Of a DNA stretch of 64,000 bases, positions 36,130 to 48,239 are shown one piece after another (position 1 is the first letter of the stretch; the number at the start of each line of letters is the position of its first letter). The DNA comes from Pseudorasbora parva (lineage: Eukaryota; Chordata; Actinopteri; Cypriniformes; Gobionidae), in contig NC_090195.1 in NCBI RefSeq assembly GCF_024679245.1, positions 11,079,874 through 11,143,873 on the forward strand. The letters are read 5' to 3'. Below the pieces are notes generated by a model that was not told the DNA's origin, did no database searches, and saw only the letters and a program-made list of their open reading frames with translations. Both the position numbers and the translations under genes were made by a program.

Positions 36130-37395
36130 CACCAATACAGGCTACTAAAGAGTTCTTCAGAAATAAATAAAATAATCAAAAGTAAAATAATTTAAAATGT
36201 GTTCTGTTGCAAGTTTACATACTTGATTCCATGTTTATTGTTGAGCTGCTGTCATTGTTTCATTGTCACTCTTATCACTTATCACTTAGCAACAGATTTA
36301 CATTTTTTTAATCCCTCATTTATATGCAGTTATTATACTCTATACAAATACCAGAAACTAAACTTCTTTTTTTTCAGCACAGGCCTATCTAAAGGGGTAA
36401 TGGTGCCACCTGGTTATCAACTGTAAAAAATACACATTTTACCTCTTCCCACAGGGAAAACCACCAACAATCAAGAATGCATGATTATATGGTGCCATGG
36501 CTTTCCAATCAAAAAATGTGGCTATAATGGAAGTCAATGGGGTCCAAAAACAGGCACGAACAGTAAATGAGGGAGAAAAATCTGATGCTGCACAAAAACT
36601 AATGCATCAAAGCTAAAGTTGTTACTAATCTTTGACATGCCCAAGACTTTTATATATATATATATATTTTTTAGTAAAAGACGAGGGGGAATTATGTGTC
36701 GTGACGTGCTACAGGTCGGTTTACTACACCAGTAGAATACAATTCTGAAATGATGGTTTCTAGTTTTGGTGTGCCACCCCAAGATTTTAAGTGGCCCCAT
36801 CTGGCCACCCCTATGAAAAATTTCTGGAGGCGCCACTGTTGAAGTCAGACTTGATCATGGCACTACTGCAACACACATGGCTGCAAATGAGTAAAGCAAG
36901 CCAACGCAAACGGCCGTCAGTGAAACTAAAAATATGTTTCTCAAAATCAAAAACACAGTCATCTTCAATAAAATGAATGAGACTAATGATCTAATGATCA
37001 GTGCTTAATTTGGTCGCTCTCTCATATTGCGGTCTTTGAATTTGAAATGAGGTGCTGGATAAAATGCATCTTGAATCTTTTGCTTTCGTTGATGTGAACT
37101 CCGTTAAATGTGCATACAACGGGAATTGAACGTCTGAGCCTGATTTATATTCATTTTTGCAGAGGTGTAAGGAATAAGACAACCTTCATGTTCTTTTATA
37201 TATTTTATTTGTTAAGATTGTGTAGCTCATTTAGTTTGTGAGCACCATTCCGACTTTGCGAGCAGCATCAGCCTGCCTCAGCTCGTCAAAAATGCTGTTT
37301 ACTGTGGTGGTAAAAGTAGGCTAAATGTTTAAGCTAACATTGTGATTCTTTTATTATAGGCAAGAAGAGTCGAGTTGATTTGAGAGGCTAAATTG
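36130..37395. other. Gene-free stretch with repeat fragments
   Basis: At 36380-36410 (GGCCTATCTAAAGGGGTAATGG) and 36775-36838 (GGCCACCCCTATG, GGAGGCGCCACTG) there are pieces that look like the two ends of a decayed element. No gene is supported. Confidence 0.3.
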
Positions 37396-37400
37396 ATTAA

Positions 37401-38179
37401 AGGGGTACTTCAGCGCTGGGAAGATGAATCTGTATTTAAACTGGGTCATCAATGCAGTAGAAATGTGAAATTATTTTTGAATTTGGTGTCTTCTAGACTG
37501 AGAAAAGACAGAAAATGTATTTTTGTCCCATGGGGATAAAAGACTACAATTCCCAGAATGCTTCGCTGCCCTGTGAGGCCATTCCCAACACCACCAACGT
37601 CATTACTGTGACTGAGTTAGAGAAGAGAGAAGACACTACAATTAAAAACTGAACGTGTCTGTCCAATATAATGAGTGGGTCACCGCACGAGTCTCACAGC
37701 ACTGAGCACTAACTGCACGAGTGATGAGAGCTGAGGTAATCACGACTACACTCGCGGCATACATTCACAACGCGAGTTCAGTCTGGCGCGTTTCAGTTCA
37801 TGCCTTTGCAAGCTTAACTTTAATAGAAATGAATTTGAGAAGTTAAAAGACTTACATTGCTCACTATAGCTCCGTTTAAATGATCCTGTAGCTGAGCTGA
37901 GCTGTCCCTGCAAGCTGAGTGTAATCTCCCATCCCCCATGCGCGGATTCAAAACATGCGGAAATGGCTCCCTCTGCTGGCTGTAGTCTTTAGCCTTTGGG
38001 CAAACATTCCTCCTATGATGCAAAAATCGTCAATTTGCATCATAGGAGGAATTTTTCCAGAAATAAAATGCATAAATCTCTCACCTCAGGGAGATATGAG
38101 GGGGGAAAGCACAATAATTTGAATATACTCCAGGGTTTCTACTGATACAAAGCCATATGCTAATCGCTGAAGTAACCCT
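37401..38179. mobile_element. TTAA-flanked element, 779 bp
   Basis: The termini AGGGGTACTTCAGCG and CGCTGAAGTAACCCT are inverted with one mismatch and bounded by TTAA (37397-37400, 38180-38183). The interior is non-coding and includes a perfect hairpin at about 38007-38053 (ATTCCTCCTATGATGCAAA pairing across 10 nt). Piggybac/Kolobok-type by target site. Confidence 0.8.
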
Positions 38180-38315
38180 TTAAACGTGTGGTTAACTCAC
38201 TGTCAGCCATTGGTAGTCACCTTTAAAAAAAAAAATTAATGGCTGCAACAATGTAATAAAAAAAACACATACAGGCTCCAGTCAGACTAGGCCGAGAATT
38301 TAAGCTGTCGGACAC

Positions 38316-38465
38316 GGGCCGGGCTAGGGCCTTAGCGTCTCGGGCCAGGGCCGGGCTAGGGCCTCAGCGTCTCGGGCCAGGGCCGGGCTAGGGCCTCAGC
38401 GTCTCGGGCCAGGGCCGGACTAGGGCCTAAGCGTCTCGGGCCAGGGCCGGGCTATGGCCTAGATT
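38316..38465. repeat. 32-bp GC-rich minisatellite
   Basis: About 4.5 units of a 32-bp repeat whose core is GGGCCAGGGCCGGGCTAGGG followed by CCTCAGCGTCTC. Units differ by one or two bases. It is unlike the surrounding AT-rich DNA. Confidence 0.9.
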
Positions 38466-39070
38466 TGAGGCCTGTGTAGGGCTCTAATAACAGGGACTTG
38501 ATTTATATTTTCCATTTTCCGGTCAGAACTCACAGAAAGGAAACAGCGCACACATAGGCTAGTGAAGTCGACGCAAGCATATTGACCAATGCTTTTGAAA
38601 CAAGACTATTGCATTTTAATGTAATTTCCAAAAACAATACAGCAACAGATTTTTTTTTAATTATTATTATAATGTTAATCCAAATAGATAAATTCAGTTA
38701 GAGGATAAGGCTATAGGGCAGTCCAATAAAATCAAATCCACTGCTTAATAGAATAATAAAAAAAATGTTTATGTTGCTGTCAGGATTGTTTTATATAGTT
38801 GTTTATATTCATATCGTTGTAGCCTGCATCCATATAAACTACTGTGTTTATATCCTTTCATTGAAATTAAGCATGATCAATAAGCTATGTTTTAACATTT
38901 TGAGCATTTACATTTTGAGCGCAACTATGACTGTTTAAGAACCGCCCCTAAGTTCCGGTTCTGTGGTTGCGGTTCTGAAACTGCAGGGCTGCAGCTGGAT
39001 ATCTCTTCTAGTCAGAGTCTTGAATATATTCTCTCAGACACAAGAAGTGAGAGTTGAAGATCGACTGACG

Positions 39071-40002
39071 ATGGAGACACAAAGGATCCTCATGAGGAGT
39101 TTGGCTGTTGTGGTTTTTGCATCTGTGATCTGGACTATAACAGGTAAAGTGCTTTGACATATTTGTATATTATTATAATGAACGATGCAGAATATTGAGG
39201 TTTATTTTGTTCTTCAGTCTCAGCAGATGCTGAAATAAAGGTGAAACTGTGCTGTACTGAAGTCTCCTCAGCACGGTTGACTGATCGCATCATCGGTGTC
39301 AGGAGACAAATCGAAGCTCCTCCATGTGTGATGGCCATCATGTAAGAATCAGTTTCTCTCTGAAGAAAATATGCACAATTACAGACCAACAGCATCTGAT
39401 TGTTTATATCTGTGTTTTCAAATTTTCTCTCTTTGACAGCATTAAGACTAAACAAGGAGAGTTCTGCTGTGATCCTAAAAATCCACAGGTGCAGAGGAAA
39501 GTTAAGAAGTTTCTGTAAGTTAAACCCCGTAATTAAAGCACAACAAAAAATGTAAATATGAAAATCTTATAGTAAGTAAGAAAGTATATTTTATTTATAT
39601 TGAACATTTAAACATAGAAAAGCTATCCAAAGTGCTGTACAGAGTAAAGAAAAAAAATACAGACTAAAACGATAAAGATAGAATAAAAATAAAACGTGAA
39701 AAACAAATAACAGTCAGACAGAAATATACTACTATTAAAATGCTAGGAAAAATATAGGTTTTCAGTAGTGTTCACATTGTTAAATATGTAACCTTATTAT
39801 TATTATTATTTATTTTTTGTTTCACAGCAGAGCTCAAAAAAAGCGCCTGACTTCCACTCCAGCATCCTCATCATCACCATCATCATCATCATCATCACCA
39901 CCACCATCATCATCATCATCATCATCATCACCACCACCATCATCATCTATTAATGATGTCACTCGTGTGAGAGGATCTACCCAATCAACTCACAGCTCAT
40001 GA
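39071..40002 (+). CDS. CC chemokine 2 with Ser/Pro-rich tail
   Basis: A duplicate of chemokine 1. Coding exons are 39071-39143, 39227-39341, 39440-39514 and 39828-40002, in the same intron phases; the product is 145 residues. The signal peptide is nearly identical. Exon 2 has LCCTEVSS and PPCVMAI; exon 3 has EFCCDPKNP, adding one extra cysteine, and the helix VQRKVKKFL. Exon 4 encodes 57 more residues, mostly Ser and Pro from (TCA)n/(CCA)n microsatellite codons, then DVTRVRGSTQ. Such a tail recalls the mucin-like extensions of some chemokines, but there is no transmembrane segment. Homology to locus 1 starts at about 39010, downstream of the TATTTAA box, so promoter function is uncertain. A 177-bp repeat insertion lies in intron 3. 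Polyadenylation signals are at 40232 and 40393. Confidence 0.8.
39581..39757. mobile_element. Short retroelement tail inserted in intron 3 of chemokine 2
   Basis: This stretch is absent from the otherwise matching intron of chemokine 1. It starts TATATTTTATTTATATTGAAC and contains AAGTGCTGTACAGAG, the look of an inverted LINE/SINE 3' tail. Confidence 0.6.
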
Positions 40003-40734
40003 ATCATGAACGTCTAAAAGTATCTCATAGTGAGAACACAGTAGTAGTTAATTATTTTTATATTTGAAGAAATTTTACTCTTGTATTTTGAAAATATCTC
40101 AAGCAATGTTTAACAGATCATTCATAAATATATTTAAAAAAATACACGTTATAGTGCAATTTGACAGTGACAGTTCTTTATTTATTAAAACTGAATTTCA
40201 GTGAAAACTGTTTTAGAACAAATGTGTTAGAAATAAATGATTAACCTATATATTATAGTTCACAATTTAACTATATTTTACTCAGTGTACTGCTAATGGA
40301 CTTGTGTCATAACTCCTGTGTCAAGAAGGATGACTGATCTGAAGTCTTAGTGAATTTCAGACTGATCTGAACGAGTGCAATCTGAAACTACAAATAAACT
40401 ATGATCAGAAACTCCGGGTTTTGCGTGTGGTTGATGTTTCTGAAAGCGAGTTCCTCTGTCAGGAATGAAGATATTCTTGTCTCTTTAGCTTCTTTATTAT
40501 TTAATTCGCAGTAATGGATGTATCCTTACTTATGTTGATTAATCCATAATCAAATATTAATTTGTATGAATAAGTACTTCCAATACAATTGAGTGTTGAT
40601 AAGGAGAATTTAAATAATGTTACAATGACAATGAAGTCATAATAATCCACATAATATTGAAAACACGTAATACTTTAATGTCCCAGGCTTAGTTTTCATA
40701 ATAAACACAATGTGAGATGTGGTGGAAATAGGGC

Positions 40735-40823
40735 TGCTCAGTTATGGCAAAAATCATAATCACGATTTTTTGTCAATATTGGAATCATGATTATTTAACA
40801 CGATTATTGGTGGGTGCAGCCGG
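40735..40823. mobile_element. hAT terminus fragment
   Basis: TAGGGCTGCTCAGTTATGGC followed by AATCATGATTATT-type words matches one end of a common fish hAT family. The sequence is cut off where the next foldback begins. Confidence 0.45.
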
Positions 40824-41112
40824 ATCTCACGAAAAATGCGTATAAATAGTACGAGTGTGCAATGTCGTGGAATGTATACGCCAAAACTAATTTTGCCGTG
40901 CATATGATACGCATTTTATGGCGTATTATACATACGAACCCCCCACCCCACTACCCTAAACCTTCCCAAGAGAGCGTGTCATATATACGCCATAAAGTGC
41001 GTATCATATGCACGCGAAAAACAGCGTATCATATGCACGCCAAAATGAGTTTTGGCGTATACATTCCACGACATTGCACACTCGTACTATTTATATGCAT
41101 TTTTCGTGAGAT
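40824..41112. mobile_element. Foldback MITE, 289 bp
   Basis: The arms of about 120 bp are inverted copies (ATCTCACGAAAAATGCGTAT on the left, ATGCATTTTTCGTGAGAT on the right), including the words GTACGAGTGTGCAATGTCGT and TTTTGGCGTATACATTCC. A short direct repeat of GCGTATCATATGCACGC occurs in the right half. Non-coding. Confidence 0.85.
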
Positions 41113-42001
41113 AATAAAATAAACGTAAGTAAAAAACCTCCTGAAAACGGTTACAGAAGACAAATCAATAGTCAGCAATAAAATAGGAATGAAGAAACTA
41201 ATTACAAACCGATAAAATAAATACAACAGAACAACAGAAAAATACTAATTAAATAAACAGTGCTTTAGGTTTTCAGGACGATAATAGTAATCAGCCTACA
41301 TCAGAAATTGAATAGATTTATTAAAACTCCTTTAACTCTTTCACTAATGCTTGTTATAGGCCTAAATCACTTCCTGTATCAACACTTCATTCAATAACAT
41401 TATAGTGTTAGGGGTTAACAGCTTATGACCCAGGACCAGTAGTGAAGAAATGAAGACAAAAAGTCAGGATTGCAATTAATTAAAAGAAAATTTTACTTAA
41501 GAATAGTTTGCAGTTTTAAAAGCAGAAGCCAGCTTCAAGTCTCACAGGGAGTTCGTAGGCCGCGCTCTCGCTCTCACTGTCTCGTTGCCTCGCCCTATCG
41601 TACATACAATTGTCCCAATAGTTACACCATTTTCAAGGTCTTATCCACGTCATTACTGCAATGTGGATGGTTCTGACTGGCTCAGAGACAATGCAGTCAA
41701 AGTAAATTTCCACACGTCAGTTAATCTGATGCATGTTTCCATAGATGTGTCACTTGTTGACGCTTTCATCCCGGAATTAGACCCGTAGTGACCTTCCAAA
41801 TCTGGAGCAGGCGCCAGCTTGCCCAGAACAACAAGTCCACCCATCTCTTAGGGTGCCCATTGTACACCATTCTCAACACTGATCTGTATCACAGAATATT
41901 GCGCACATACACAGATACACAGTCTCTCCAAGGTTGGAGCTGATTAACCTCCAGTTCTAACCAAAACATACTGATAATATGTGCTTTCTTTCAGTGAGAG
42001 G
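41113..42001. other. Gene-free stretch, possible LTR remnant
   Basis: From 41410 to 41970 the composition and the TGTTAGGGG start suggest a decayed LTR in antisense, but I found no target duplication or partner. No gene is supported. Confidence 0.25.
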
Positions 42002-43816
42002 TAGGGGTGTGACGGTTAGTATATAACCGTGAGACCGACGGTTATAGTTAAAAACCGTCATTAGAACTCTATAACCGCCAAAACCGTTTTATTAAAATAT
42101 TTTTTACAAACTTAAAAAAAAGATGCACTCCGGGGGGGAAATTGTATCAGCTGACGAGGGAAACGGAGGCATAGTGGCACTTCGGAGGCTGCTACTGCTG
42201 GAGATGATTCGGGAGAGGTCTGTGCACCACCCCCTACCAAGAAGAGAAATATTGGAGGCCTGAAATCTCTGCTCCTTTACCGATCAGAACACTAACACAG
42301 AGTTAACCCGCTATCTCCAAGAACAACCAATTGACTCTACGGCTAATCCACTAGCATGGTGGAGAGACAATGAAATGCGCTCTCTTCTCTTAGCAAAATT
42401 GGCACGTAAATACACCAACATGCGTCACCATGTACACGACCTGACGGGATTACTTTTGAGTGCGCATCCTTATATGACGTACACAGCGTACTGAAGAGCG
42501 TGCGCCGCGCTGCGCTCATGCACAAAGCTATAATGTTGACAAAAGAGGAAAGTACATTTTTCTGAGGGATAAACTTTTTATTTCGTAAGAAGTTATGAAG
42601 ATAATGTTGGCATAATGACACTGTACCTAAACCTACACATGTAAGCAAACAATCAACTACTTCAACTGCGCCTGACATTAGAATATATTTTTTTTCTGAG
42701 GTGTTTATTACACTTTACAAAAAATAAATATATTTTATAAAACCGTATAAGTCCTGGTGGCCGTTGAGAGTTGCTATGGCATCCGTAAACCAAGGGGGTA
42801 ATCTAGCGCTCGGAAAGCGTTCCACCCCTAGGGGCTGCCATTGCTAACCAAGCCATCACCTGCTGTTAGCATCCCATTGACTCCCATTCATTTTTGAGTC
42901 ACTTTGACAGAGAATAACTTTACATCTGAGACGTTTAAAGACTCCATTTGTCCATTGTTTATTTCTAAAGAAACACGACAATGCATAAAAGGCTCCGTTA
43001 CCTTGTATCTTACACTATCGCCCCGCAGAAGCTGTTTTTGTAAAAATAGGCTAATGATTGCGTCATAACCAACGCGACTCTGTCGCACAGTTGAGAAATT
43101 ACCGTATAGACCTGAGGAGAAGCTCGCAGGCAATCTTTTACTGTCTATGAGACAGTCGGGGGGACGTGGAGACATAAAGTCCGATAAAGTCAAGGGAGAA
43201 GAATAGGGGGGAAGCCGATAGTGAGCCAAAAGCAACGGGAGAAAATATTTAAACAACGTGATTCAGCTTTCACTTTCCACAACTACTAGAAGATCTACAG
43301 CTGTCCGACAGGAGGCTCATGTCACATCTACGTCATCAAGCTCAGTCTGAGCCTGCGCAGTTCGCTCAGCCATCAGGAAGTGAGTGCTCCTATACTGACA
43401 TCACATTCCGCCGTTGACGTCAATGGGATAGCTTTGTCCATTTCTTTTACTGTGTATGCCGTAAACAAATTCCAGCTGCTGGAGAGGACGGTGTCAACAT
43501 CTGATGCGGTAGACAAACTGAAAGCTCTGATGATTGCATAGTGGCACTTCATATCGATTAAGTTGATAACCTGCTGTTTCAAACATTAAGTTAACTATTT
43601 ATTTTTCCATACAGGCTGAGGCCTGAGACCTGTTTATGACTGTCAGACTGTTAATGCATTTGTGATTAAATCTCTGTATATAAGTAAACTTATAGCAAGT
43701 AGCTAATCAGTGTCTGCTCGTTTATTCAAACTAAGTTGTCCTATAACAGACGAACATCATCATGTTATGTTACGAACCGTCACATTTGACTCAATGCTGA
43801 AACCAGCACACCCCTA
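42002..43816 (+). mobile_element. hAT element with residual transposase C-terminus
   Basis: The termini TAGGGGTGTG and CACACCCCTA are perfect inverted repeats. At 42287-42418 a + strand frame encodes ELTRYLQEQPIDSTANPL, WWRDNEMRS and LLLAKLARKY. This is the C-terminal dimerisation region of hAT transposases, here directly joined to a short upstream piece at 42210-42260. Most of the catalytic domain is deleted. The flanks lack an exact 8-bp duplication. 42776-43500 looks like a further nested repeat. Confidence 0.75.
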
Positions 43817-44127
43817 GAGAGAAGGAGACACAATAGTACAGGCACTGTTCATCTCTACTCTTTAGTGTTTCAGTAAAAGGAAATATAATAAATTAAATGA
43901 AAGACACTTTACAAAACAAGAAACAAAGCAAAATCATAACTGGAAAGAATCATTATAATAATATTGAAAGATAAATATTGATTAAGGTTTTGATTATGAA
44001 TTTAAATAGGATATACAGGTATATTGAAGCAACAGTGGATTTCAGAATTGCCCTTTCAATAGCATTTTGATGTATATGCTGTTTGTTGTTCATAATCGCA
44101 TTATTTTTCATATGCACCTGCTTATCC

Positions 44128-44853
44128 TATAGGAGTTTTAAAATCCTATTCGATTGTAAAATCTGGTTGCAGCAAACACTTCAGGAGAATCTTTGCAGAT
44201 GTTCATCTTTTCTTTTTTTTTTTTTTTTTTTTTTTTTGTCTGTTTTGATCTGGAGAATACTGTACTTGTTCAGGAGATGCGTAGCCATCTACCTACCATA
44301 TAACTCATTCCCCGTTATTTGTGAGAAAACGCTTACTAGCCAAACAAGGAATTTTCTGTTTTTCTGTGTTTTCACTGTTATGCCTGGCTCACACTACAGG
44401 ACTTTTAGGCCGATTTATGCCCGATTTTCCCCTCCCAAGACTCAGAGAAAAAATATTTTCCAGGACTTGATCGGTTCCGATGTTTGACACAGATTATCTG
44501 GTAATGTGAGGCGATCACAGATCAAATCTTTCACCTCCCAATTTGCTCTCACACAAATCGGGCTTGCCCCGATCATATTAAACATGTTTGATATTTATCG
44601 GGATGAGCAAGATTGTAATAACATCAGCACTGTTACAATAGTCAAAAGGAAACAAGTCTACGACGAGACGGACATTTTAAAGTTGAGGTGCCAAGTTTGC
44701 TGTATTATTTTGTAGTGTGTGCTGCTCCTCGATTTTCAAATCTTGTAGTGTGAGCATGTTTAAGATTTGAGGGAAGAAAATCTGCAAAGATTCTCCGGAA
44801 GTGTGTGCTGCAACCAGATTTTACAATTGGATAGGATTTTAAAACTCCTGTAG
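44128..44853. mobile_element. Inverted-repeat element with ~75-bp arms
   Basis: The arms 44128-44200 and 44780-44853 are inverted copies (GGAGTTTTAAAATCCTAT, TTGTAAAATCTGGTTGCAGC and GAGAATCTTTGCAGAT pair with their complements). The left arm abuts a 28-bp T run. A second TGCCTGGCTCACACTACAGG word at 44380 marks another repeat end inside. No protein is encoded. Confidence 0.75.
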
Positions 44854-44869
44854 TTTGAACAGGCATTAG

Positions 44870-46630
44870 ACGCTAGGGGGCGCTATTATGAATAAGTACT
44901 GAATCTCCTAATTAAAACACACAGGAATGTCTGCCAATTCCACCATGCAGCTGAAACATATTATTTGTATAAATTAAAATTACTTCTATTTTTTATGTAC
45001 AAATTTCAATGTTGTGCATTACTGAGTCAGTTTTACTAATACAAGCTGTGAAATTTTAACATGTCTGTTTATAAATGTTAAAAGTAATTTAAATTTCAAG
45101 TAATTTAAATGTTTCAACTGCATTGCGGAATTGGCAGACTTTCCCTTGGGCATCAAGCGCCGTGATAACAAATAAACAAGTATAAATATACAGCTACAGT
45201 ATAATGCATGTAAGGTGATTCCGGGGTGTATTCCAGAAAGCAAGGTTAACTTACCTTCACATATACCCTGAACTCTCGGTTGGTTAACACAAACCTTGCT
45301 TACTCAAGATATGCTGGTTCAAAAAAACGAGTCCCGGAGTTAGACGAGACAACTCAGAGCATGTTCCCGGTTGGGTTGCAATATTTTTTTTTTTCCCAGG
45401 ATGGTAGGGGAAGGTACCGCCTTTTTCGTCTATGATTGGCTAGAAGGGCTCTCCTCCGATTGGTTATACATCTCACATTCATGGCAGGCTGTCAGCTAGT
45501 CTGCTTTGATCATCTTTACAACAGAAGTAAACAAAGTCAATACAAGCCTGCAGCACCCCTCTCAGAAACTGAAGACCCCCCCCCCCCCCGGTGACCGGTC
45601 CCAGTATAGCCGCCCCTCTGTGTTTTCAAATGGACGCGAGGCAAACTAAACAATAAAATTACCCTTCAAATATTTTTTCCCCAAAGATAGTTTATGTCAT
45701 TGAAGGCAGTTATCATCACAATGATTTCATTTCAAGTGTTCGTTTTTAAAATAAATTTAGTTTCTACTTCCTGCTCTCTAGTGCACAACTCCGGTCCCGA
45801 AATCTCTACTGTGCAGACTCTGTCTCAAGATGTCAGCGCCGTGCAGGCCGTCTGAAAGCTTCAACTCTGCCAAGCCGAAACGGATGTCACGTTGTCCATA
45901 TTTTTCTAAGGTCTATGAGTCAACCCAACATAGCCTACTAAAAAAAGCTCTATATGTGCGTGTCTTCAGATTTATTTCAAGTTCACAATTTCATAGCCTG
46001 TTTAGATAGTGTTTAGATTAGTCTAAGCTGTTTGAGGTAATTTTGTGACGAACATGTGAACTTGGGAGTACAAATCTGACCAGCCTACGTTACGTAAACT
46101 CGCTGTGGCTCTCAAGTACTGAACAGTTAAGAGTACATACAGTAAGCATAGTTAGGCCTATGCATTGCCTTGGTTTAAGATGTATGTAATACAATAAAAC
46201 GGCATTATTTTGCCCAGCTGTGTGCAGTGCAGTGCACTATTCTAGACTAATGAAAACAAGGGATGCAGCATCATGCTCGGCTTTGACTTAAGGTGCATTA
46301 AATACAATTACACAGAGGGAACTAGGTATGGAAAACAGCGAGACGTGTAATGACTATTGTACACTGCAGTGGAGTAACATTGACAAAGAACCTAACAAAT
46401 AGGCTACAAGTTTTCCCAACAGCAGCACAATTAACAGAACAATCAACAGAGTTCATGAAGCCTCCCTGGGGTGACGAGAGATTTGTTGGTCCTAACTTGT
46501 ATCCTGCCTGCTCAACAGAAACTATTTAATGATAATATTTTAAATTACACTCTTTTGGTTGGATGATTGTCTATTTGTCCTCTCAAAGTAATCCAGTAAT
46601 TTACCAGGAGCTGCTTCCGTCTTAAATTTA
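44870..46630. other. Gene-free stretch
   Basis: No gene is supported. 45225-45380 (GGGGTGTATTCCAGAAAGCA, then AAGGTTAACTTACC and repeated GGTTAAC-type words) resembles one end of a fish DNA transposon. Confidence 0.35.
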
Positions 46631-46639
46631 AAGGCATTT

Positions 46640-47110
46640 CACCTGCATGCCTCTACTTGTAATGAGCACACTGGTGATGTTCTCATGGCTCCAAGACATA
46701 ATCTCAATGCCTGAGCCTGAAGCTGGTCCAGCCTTGCTAATACTGACTTTGCTACTGATCCAAATGCCTGACTCCCATAATCCAACATAGATCTTATTAG
46801 TGAAATATATATATACTTTAATGACTTAAAATCTGCTCCCCACTCCAATCCTGTAAGACACCTCATAATGTTTATCACTTTTTTACATGTATCTTCTACT
46901 TGTTTAATGTGTGATCTCTGTGTTATTCGTGAATCAAACCACACCCACAAAAACGAAAACTCTCAACTCTTTCCAAATTATTCCTATATAATTTCAGTTT
47001 AATCTTTTTTTTTTCTTTCCAGAGAATACCATCACCTTTGATTTTTCAGCAGAAAATTTAAAACCCCATTCCATTCCCCACATTTCAACCTGATGTAGCC
47101 TATTTCTTCC
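46640..47110 (-). mobile_element. LINE reverse-transcriptase fragment (C-terminal part)
   Basis: The minus-strand frame 46950-46639 contains WFDSRITQRSHI, CKKVINIMRCLTGLEWGAD, SLIRSMLDYGSQ and LDQLQAQALRLCLGAMRTSP. This is the region after the catalytic core in I/Jockey/Nimb-type LINE reverse transcriptases. Upstream minus-strand sequence (47110-46950) continues the similarity with frameshifts (KSKVMVFS). Both ends are truncated and no endonuclease or RNase H is present. Confidence 0.75.
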
Positions 47111-47114
47111 ATTA

Positions 47115-48235
47115 CATATTCCACATCTTTCCCACATTTTCATCGGTCAGTTGTTAACACACGTTTACTAATTTCTACATGGTGAAAGGAACATAGCACT
47201 ATGTGATAGGAAACGATTCAGTGTAAATATGCTTTCATTTGAGGCGAATTAAGTCTGTTTTAACGTTAGTTTCCCACACCGCAGCAGGGCACACATCAAC
47301 GGCTCTGGTCTAAATTTAGAATATAGCGCAGCGCGACCCTTTTGAATTCTGTACAGAATGATGCATTTCAAAGCAATATGGAGGAGATTATGATGGTAAA
47401 CAGTGTTAGAGGAAACTGGCTTTACCAAACAGAAAGGTCCGCTCTTGCGCTCTAGTCAAACCGTATATTAAAGAAACGCTATTGGCTGGTTTAAAAAAGG
47501 GGAGGAGCTGCTAACAGCTGGAGCCGTTTCAGGGGAAATTACGTCAGTGGACCTTTAAAAAAGACAACAAAAGGGTATATGCTTTACTATGACTATAAAG
47601 TAATTACTTTGTTGACTAGATGCTGTATTAATGCAATCGAGGCTGATGCTAACATTAGTAACTGTTACCCCAAGCAGTTAAAACAATGTGACAAAAACAC
47701 ACGCAAGTCTGACCCAAACGTTTAATGCCACGTTTGTTACCATCTAACTTTATTTGCATTCTTTTATGTCTATCTTGACAATTTTATGCAGGTAAGTGGC
47801 ATATTTGAACATGAAGAATCAAACTGTATCCTCACGCAGCTGACAGAAACATAACTTATAAACAAATAAGAATCAAGTGTTCTACAGTAGAAGCAAATAA
47901 AGTTTGTTAGTGACTTTTTTACGGTGAATAGGGTGATTTTATGCCGTTTCTTTTTTCTTTTACCAATTTCTTCGATAATGTAAAGGAAAGCTGAAATTAA
48001 CACAAAAGACATGAATAATCCTGTCTAAAATTATAAAATGAAGGTTTCTATTTGTGACCAGTTCAAGATACGTGCTGCTATAATCCTGCCTTGAATCTGT
48101 TGATGGTGTCATAGTTGTCTCAAAATGTCAATTTCTATCCACAAAACTTGCCAGAAGTCATCGTTTAAGAGGTTATTTATTATTATTATTTTATTTATTC
48201 AATAGGTGCAACATTTTCTAGGGGAAACACTGGAT
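47115..48235. other. Gene-free stretch
   Basis: No gene is supported. 47338-47400 and 47480-47520 are distantly similar to 1500-1560 and 2190-2220, suggesting a dispersed repeat shared by both places. Confidence 0.35.
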
Positions 48236-48239
48236 ATTG

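Noticed and set aside
38281..38465. CRISPR-like array
   Set aside because: The units are contiguous with no unique spacers; it is an ordinary eukaryotic minisatellite.
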